A stretch of 9,663 nt of DNA from Thermoflexales bacterium. Its GTDB lineage: Bacteria > Chloroflexota > Anaerolineae > J036 > Brachytrichaceae. The stretch is from the NCBI GenBank assembly GCA_017998555.1, contig JAGOCU010000059.1, positions 1 to 9,663 of the forward strand, given 5' to 3'. Under the pieces are notes generated by a model that saw only the letters and a program-made list of their open reading frames with translations, had not been told where the DNA came from and made no database searches. Shown piece after piece: positions 6,416 to 9,663 of the stretch. Each line of letters begins with the position of its first letter. The stretch's first letter is position 1. A program made the position numbers and the translations under genes.

Positions 6416-7531
6416 ATGAGCAAGAAAACCGACAAGCTCGCCGAGGCCAAGGCCGCGCGCGGCAAGAAAGTCCGCGTCGCCATTATCGGCGTCGGCAACT
6501 GCGCCAGCTCCCTGGTGCAGGGCGTGCAGTACTACCGAAACGCGAAAGACGGCGACAGCGTGCCGGGGTTGATGCACGTCAACCTGGGCGGGTATCACAT
6601 CAGCGATATCGAGTTCACCGCCGCGTTTGACATCGACGTCAACAAGGTGGGCAAGGATCTGAGCGAGGCGGTGTTCACCAAGCCGAATAACACTTACAAG
6701 TTCAGCGACGTGCCATACACGGGCGTGTGCGTCAATCGGGGCATGACCCACGATGGACTCGGCAAGTATCTGTCGCAGATCATCAAGAAGGCGCCTGGCG
6801 AGACCAGCGACATCGTCCACATCCTGAAGGAAACCCAGACGGATGTTGTCATCAACTACCTGCCGGTCGGAAGCGAGCAGGCGACCAAGTGGTATGTCGA
6901 GCAGGTCCTGCAGGCCGGCTGCGCGTTTGTGAACTGCATTCCGGTCTTCATCGCCCGAGAGGCCTACTGGCAGCGCCGTTTTGTCGAAGCCGGCGTGCCG
7001 GTTATTGGCGACGACATCAAGAGCCAGGTCGGCGCCACGATCACCCACCGCATGCTGGCCAATCTGTTTGTCACGCGGGGTGTTCGAATCGACCGCACGT
7101 ATCAGCTCAACTTTGGCGGCAACACCGACTTCATGAACATGCTCGAGCGCGAGCGTCTGGAGTCGAAGAAGATCAGCAAGACCAACTCGGTCACTTCACA
7201 GATCCCTTATCCGCTGGGTGAGGAGAACGTGCATGTCGGACCGAGCGACTACGTGCCGTGGCTGACCGATCGCAAGTGGGCCTACATCCGGATGGAGGGC
7301 ACGACCTTTGGGGATGTGCCGCTCAACGTCGAGCTCAAGCTCGAGGTATGGGACAGCCCCAACAGCGCCGGGGTCGTCATCGACGCGATTCGCTGCGCCA
7401 AGATGGCGCTGGATCGCAAGATGTCGGGCGCGCTCTTTGGCCCTTCGTCATACTTCATGAAATCGCCGCCGGAGCAGTACACCGACGACGTCGCGCACGC
7501 CAAGACTGAAGCGTTCATCCGGGGGGAGTAG
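6416..7531 (+). CDS. ino1: Inositol-3-phosphate synthase (MIPS)
   Basis: This 371-residue protein is about the size of the short bacterial/archaeal form (Mycobacterium Ino1 type) rather than the 500-residue eukaryotic one. It converts glucose 6-phosphate to 1D-myo-inositol 3-phosphate with NAD as a recycled cofactor, in the cytoplasm. The Rossmann NAD motif is V21-A-I-I-G25-V-G27-N28-C-A-S-S. Other conserved family blocks are N147-Y-L-P-V-G-S-E-Q-A, G198-D-D-I-K202-S-Q-V-G, L231-N-F-G-G-N-T-D-F, K252-I-S-K-T-N-S-V and D312-S-P-N-S-A-G. ATG at 6416 has AGGA six bases upstream; the frame is open well upstream but that part is not family-like. The product is the direct substrate expected for the lipid synthase encoded next. 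A large hairpin separates the two genes, so they may be transcribed separately. Confidence 0.97.
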   Translation: MSKKTDKLAEAKAARGKKVRVAIIGVGNCASSLVQGVQYYRNAKDGDSVPGLMHVNLGGYHISDIEFTAAFDIDVNKVGKDLSEAVFTKPNNTYKFSDVPYTGVCVNRGMTHDGLGKYLSQIIKKAPGETSDIVHILKETQTDVVINYLPVGSEQATKWYVEQVLQAGCAFVNCIPVFIAREAYWQRRFVEAGVPVIGDDIKSQVGATITHRMLANLFVTRGVRIDRTYQLNFGGNTDFMNMLERERLESKKISKTNSVTSQIPYPLGEENVHVGPSDYVPWLTDRKWAYIRMEGTTFGDVPLNVELKLEVWDSPNSAGVVIDAIRCAKMALDRKMSGALFGPSSYFMKSPPEQYTDDVAHAKTEAFIRGE

Positions 7532-7550
7532 CGCTCAGCTAATGAAGTAG

Positions 7551-7599
7551 GGGCGAGATCACGATCCCCGCGCGAAGCGCGGGGATCGTGATCTCGCCC
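7551..7599. terminator. 23-bp hairpin with GAA loop after ino1
   Basis: Arms 7551-7573 and 7577-7599 pair without mismatch around GAA (7574-7576). The tip is GCGC-GAA-GCGC, containing the heptamer GCGAAGC, known as an exceptionally stable DNA mini-hairpin. It begins 20 bases after the ino1 stop. No T tract follows, so it may be a Rho-type or structural terminator, an mRNA 3'-end stabiliser, or a dispersed element. Confidence 0.7.
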
Positions 7600-7635
7600 G
7601 ATATTCTTGGGTCGGCTTCACGGTCCTGTCATCGT

Positions 7636-7670
7636 GCGGGACCGGGCATGGCGCATCGGCGCCGTCCCGC
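7636..7670 (+). terminator. Possible second hairpin upstream of pgsA
   Basis: GCGGGAC/GTCCCGC (7636-7642 with 7664-7670) encloses GGCGC-ATCG-GCGCC (7650-7663), with a seven-base bulge on the 5' side, and is followed by CTCTTT. It could be a terminator or part of a pgsA leader. In DNA this rich in G and C it could be accidental. Confidence 0.3.
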
Positions 7671-7680
7671 CTCTTTCCGC

Positions 7681-7686
7681 TACACT
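7681..7686 (+). promoter_or_regulatory. Weak -10 for a near-leaderless pgsA transcript
   Basis: TACACT (7681-7686) matches the -10 consensus at four of six positions and ends nine bases before the pgsA ATG. The leader would be about three bases or absent. There is no Shine-Dalgarno and no clear -35. Confidence 0.3.
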
Positions 7687-7695
7687 AACGGCCTC

Positions 7696-8280
7696 ATGGA
7701 AACCTTTGCCCGCGCGCGACTCAAGTGGCTGTTGGACCCGGCGGTGGCCATCGCCGTGCGCCTGAAACTATCGCCCAACTTCGTGACCGTGCTGGGCTTC
7801 CTGCTCAATGTGGCGGCCGGCGCGCTCATCGGGTTTGGCTATGTCGTGCCGGGCGGCCTGGTCATGACCTTTATCGCGATGCCGCTGGATGCGGTGGACG
7901 GCGGTCTGGCCCGCGCAACCGGCCGGCAGACCCGCTTTGGGGCGTTCTCCGACTCCGTGCTGGACCGGTTTGCCGAGGGCGCGCTGCTGGCGGGCCTGGC
8001 GGCCCTGTTTGCCCAACGCGGCGACCTGCTCATGATCATCGCCAGTTTTGTCGCGCTGAACGGCTCATTCATGGTGAGCTACACCCGCGCCCGCGCGGAA
8101 GGGCTGGGGATTGAGTGCAAGGTTGGGATCTTCAGCCGTTTTGGGCGCTACCTGGTTTTGGCCGTTGGCCTGTGCCTCAACTTCCCGGAAGTCACCGTCG
8201 CCGCGCTGGCGGTGCTGACCAATATCACCGCCATCCAGCGGATTGTTCACGTCCACGCGCAACTCAGCAAGCCTGCGTAA
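7696..8280 (+). CDS. pgsA: CDP-alcohol phosphatidyltransferase, probably phosphatidylinositol-phosphate synthase
   Basis: This 194-residue integral membrane enzyme has the complete CDP-alcohol phosphotransferase signature: D65-A-V-D68-G69-G-L-A72-R73, then G82 and the metal-binding D86 and D90. About six hydrophobic segments are visible. The segment S128-Y-T-R-A-R-A-E-G-L-G, followed by K142-V-G-I-F-S-R-F-G-R-Y-L, resembles the equivalent region of actinobacterial phosphatidylinositol-phosphate synthases. Together with the upstream inositol-3-phosphate synthase gene, this favours joining inositol 3-phosphate to CDP-diacylglycerol to give phosphatidylinositol phosphate. Phosphatidylglycerophosphate synthase is the main alternative. 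ATG at 7696 is chosen because the frame upstream reads through the ino1 hairpin region and is not protein-like; length and N-terminus then fit the family. The stop is eight bases from the next hairpin. Confidence 0.88.
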   Translation: METFARARLKWLLDPAVAIAVRLKLSPNFVTVLGFLLNVAAGALIGFGYVVPGGLVMTFIAMPLDAVDGGLARATGRQTRFGAFSDSVLDRFAEGALLAGLAALFAQRGDLLMIIASFVALNGSFMVSYTRARAEGLGIECKVGIFSRFGRYLVLAVGLCLNFPEVTVAALAVLTNITAIQRIVHVHAQLSKPA

Positions 8281-8288
8281 CGTGATGT

Positions 8289-8335
8289 TCCAAAAGCGAT
8301 GCGCCCCGGCGGAGCCGGGGCGCATCGCTTTTGGA
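8289..8335. terminator. 22-bp hairpin with GGA loop, convergent pgsA/tRNA-Leu terminator
   Basis: Arms 8289-8310 and 8314-8335 pair perfectly around GGA (8311-8313), tip CCCGGC-GGA-GCCGGG. The base of the stem carries AAAA on one arm and TTTT on the other, so each strand has a short T tract at the end of its stem, as in bidirectional intrinsic terminators. It lies 8 bases after the pgsA stop and 13 bases after the 3' end of the minus-strand tRNA. Confidence 0.8.
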
Positions 8336-8348
8336 TTTCTCCAACAGG

Positions 8349-8432
8349 TGCCCAAGGTGGGAATCGAACCCACACTCCCGTAAGGGAACACGATTTTGAG
8401 TCGTGCGCGTCTGCCAGTTCCGCCACTTGGGC
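8349..8432 (-). tRNA. tRNA-Leu (anticodon CAA)
   Basis: Reading the minus strand, a seven-base acceptor stem GCCCAAG/CTTGGGC encloses a D arm with TGGCAGA, an anticodon stem CACGA/TCGTG with loop CTCAAAA (anticodon CAA at 8398-8396), a long class II variable arm (about CCCTTACGGG) and a T arm with GGTTCGATTCC. The long variable arm and CAA anticodon identify a leucine tRNA reading UUG. The discriminator is A at 8349. The next bases are CCT, so the CCA end is not encoded and must be added after transcription. Confidence 0.97.
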
Positions 8433-8444
8433 AATAGGTGCGAC

Positions 8445-8453
8445 AATTATACG
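8445..8453. promoter_or_regulatory. Shared -10 core for tRNA-Leu and the beta-CASP RNase
   Basis: The minus strand reads a perfect TATAAT (8451-8446), 13 bases before the first base of the tRNA. The same AT block on the plus strand reads AATTAT (8445-8450), ending five bases before the RNase ATG, so that mRNA would be leaderless. The tRNA promoter must extend into the start of the RNase coding sequence. No clear -35 is seen on either strand. Confidence 0.5.
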
Positions 8454-8455
8454 AG

Positions 8456-9663
8456 ATGGATATCACATTCTGGGGCGCTGCCCGCACTGTCACCGGATCT
8501 CAACACCTCGTCACCGCCTCTGGCCAGCGTCTGCTGCTGGATTGCGGCCTGTATCAGGGCCGGCGCGACGACGCCTATCGGATCAACCAAAAGCTGCCGT
8601 ATCAAGCGGGCACGGTCGATGCCATGGTGCTCTCGCATGCGCACATCGACCATACCGGCAATATCCCGAACCTGGTCAAGAGCGGCTTCAAGGGCCGGAT
8701 CCATGCCACTTCGGCGACCTGCGACCTGGCCGACAGCATGCTGCGCGATTCGGGCCGGATCCAGGAAGACGATGTCTATTTCATCAACAAACGCCTTCGC
8801 CCCGGCGAGGCGCGGCGCGAGCCCATCTACACCGAAGAAGACGCGGTCAGGGCCCTGACTCATTTTGTGGCGCAGGACTATGGCAAATCGTACTCGCCCA
8901 TCGATTCAGCCCAGGTGACGTTTTCGGACGCCGGGCACATGCTGGGGAGCACCTGGGAGCTTCTGACCCTGCGCGAGGGCGGGCGCGAGATCCGATTGTG
9001 CTTCAGCGGCGATCTCGGCCGGGTTGGCCTGCCGATCCTGCGCGACCCAGCGCCGATGCCCGAGTGCGACTATCTCATTCTGGAGAGCACCTACGGCGAT
9101 CGGACCCATCCGCCCATCGCCGACGCGCTGCCCGAACTGGAACGCGCGGTGAAGGATGTGATTGCCAGACGCGGCAAGCTCATCATCCCGTCGTTTGCGG
9201 TTGGCCGAAGCCAGGAGATCGTGTATTGCCTGAACGAGTTGATTGGGGCCGGGCGCATTCCCGGCATCCCGGTCTATGTCGACAGCCCGCTGGCCGTCAA
9301 CGTGACCAAAGCCTTTCGCGAGCACCCGGAGTGCTACGACGCCGAGACCGCGGCGATTGCAACCCGCGACGCGGACGGCGATCCGTTTGGTTTCAAGCGC
9401 CTGACCTATGTGCGGGAAGCCGCCGAGTCGAAGAAACTCAACGATATGGATGGGCCGTTGATCGTAATCAGCGCTTCAGGCATGTGCGAAAACGGGCGCA
9501 TCCTTCATCACCTGCGGCACGGCATCGGCGACACGCGCAATACGATCCTCTTTGTCAGCTTCCAGGCGCCCAACACGCTGGGCCGCAAGATTCTGGACGG
9601 CATGCCGTATGTGCGCATCCTCGGCGACGAGTTCAGGGTCGCGGCTGATATCCGGCGGATCGA
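8456..9663 (+). CDS. Beta-CASP metallo-beta-lactamase RNase (YSH1/CPSF-like), 3' end outside window
   Basis: The first 402 residues are present and open to the window edge. The metallo-beta-lactamase zinc motifs are intact: S60-H61-A-H63-I-D65-H66, H161 in D158-A-G-H-M-L-G-S, and S184-G-D186-L-G-R. The beta-CASP insertion is recognisable from L209-E210-S-T-Y-G, F247-A-V-G-R-S-Q-E, V274-D-S-P-L-A and S339-A-S-G-M. This combination marks RNA-processing nucleases of the archaeal/bacterial CPSF-like group (such as Thermus TTHA0252), not RNase J, which has a different C-terminal domain. The last metal-binding motifs (SGHAD and VHGE in the family) would lie in the missing 60-70 residues. ATG at 8456 has no Shine-Dalgarno and follows a -10 element by five bases. 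The overlapping plus-strand frame from 8299 is a shadow. Confidence 0.93.
   Translation, partial: MDITFWGAARTVTGSQHLVTASGQRLLLDCGLYQGRRDDAYRINQKLPYQAGTVDAMVLSHAHIDHTGNIPNLVKSGFKGRIHATSATCDLADSMLRDSGRIQEDDVYFINKRLRPGEARREPIYTEEDAVRALTHFVAQDYGKSYSPIDSAQVTFSDAGHMLGSTWELLTLREGGREIRLCFSGDLGRVGLPILRDPAPMPECDYLILESTYGDRTHPPIADALPELERAVKDVIARRGKLIIPSFAVGRSQEIVYCLNELIGAGRIPGIPVYVDSPLAVNVTKAFREHPECYDAETAAIATRDADGDPFGFKRLTYVREAAESKKLNDMDGPLIVISASGMCENGRILHHLRHGIGDTRNTILFVSFQAPNTLGRKILDGMPYVRILGDEFRVAADIRRI

Noticed and set aside
1..8280. Link between the GT-C enzyme and the inositol lipid genes (mannosylated PI)
   Set aside because: The genes are about 5 kb apart, separated by unrelated housekeeping genes on different strands. 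Nothing in the sequence identifies the acceptor.
1521..8335. The spaced hairpins as a CRISPR array or integron attachment sites
   Set aside because: They are widely separated by full genes, have different arm sequences, and there are no cas genes, integrase or spacer periodicity.
8299..9648. A 449-codon plus-strand frame covering the tRNA and the RNase
   Set aside because: It runs through the hairpin and the tRNA gene and has no domain. The frame from 8456 carries all metallo-beta-lactamase motifs.

Overview
This is a stretch of GC-rich bacterial chromosome that looks like ordinary housekeeping core. Best guess is a member of the Chloroflexota. The reasons are an inositol-phospholipid gene pair (inositol phosphate synthase next to a phosphatidylinositol-phosphate synthase-like enzyme; phosphatidylinositol is a known polar lipid of Chloroflexus), a SpoIIIE-sized FtsK, and a mix of Shine-Dalgarno starts and apparently leaderless starts. 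An actinobacterial or Deinococcus-Thermus-like source is not excluded. No transposase, integrase, phage gene or CRISPR array is visible.

Layout. 1-1457 (minus): N-terminal ~485 residues of a multi-membrane GT-C glycosyltransferase, with its end outside the window. 1693-2298 (plus): Mn-type superoxide dismutase. 2475-2840 (plus): two-cluster ferredoxin. 3002-3691 (plus): PhoU-like protein. 3736-6165 (minus): FtsK/SpoIIIE DNA translocase. 6416-7531 (plus): inositol-3-phosphate synthase. 7696-8280 (plus): CDP-alcohol phosphatidyltransferase. 8349-8432 (minus): tRNA-Leu(CAA). 8456-9663 (plus): beta-CASP metallo-beta-lactamase-fold RNase, running off the end of the window. Every gene appears to be its own transcription unit; the only clear functional pair is Ino1 and PgsA, which make inositol-3-phosphate and probably attach it to CDP-diacylglycerol.

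The most unusual content lies between the genes. Five of the intergenic gaps carry long, mismatch-free inverted repeats (arms of 19-28 bp). The arms differ from gap to gap, but the tips are nearly the same. Four hairpins end in a three-base loop of the form GNA closed by a C-G pair, and the fifth is a GTAC-centred relative; four of the five share the apical core CCCGGC/GCCGGG. A further 15-bp hairpin with a TCA loop follows the ferredoxin. Two of the family sit in convergent gaps and fit bidirectional terminators, but one lies in a divergent promoter region, where neither gene needs a terminator. Separately, each of the three divergent gaps has a short AT-rich core that reads as a -10 hexamer on both strands, suggesting bidirectional promoters. 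All structures were found by eye; none was folded or searched by computer.
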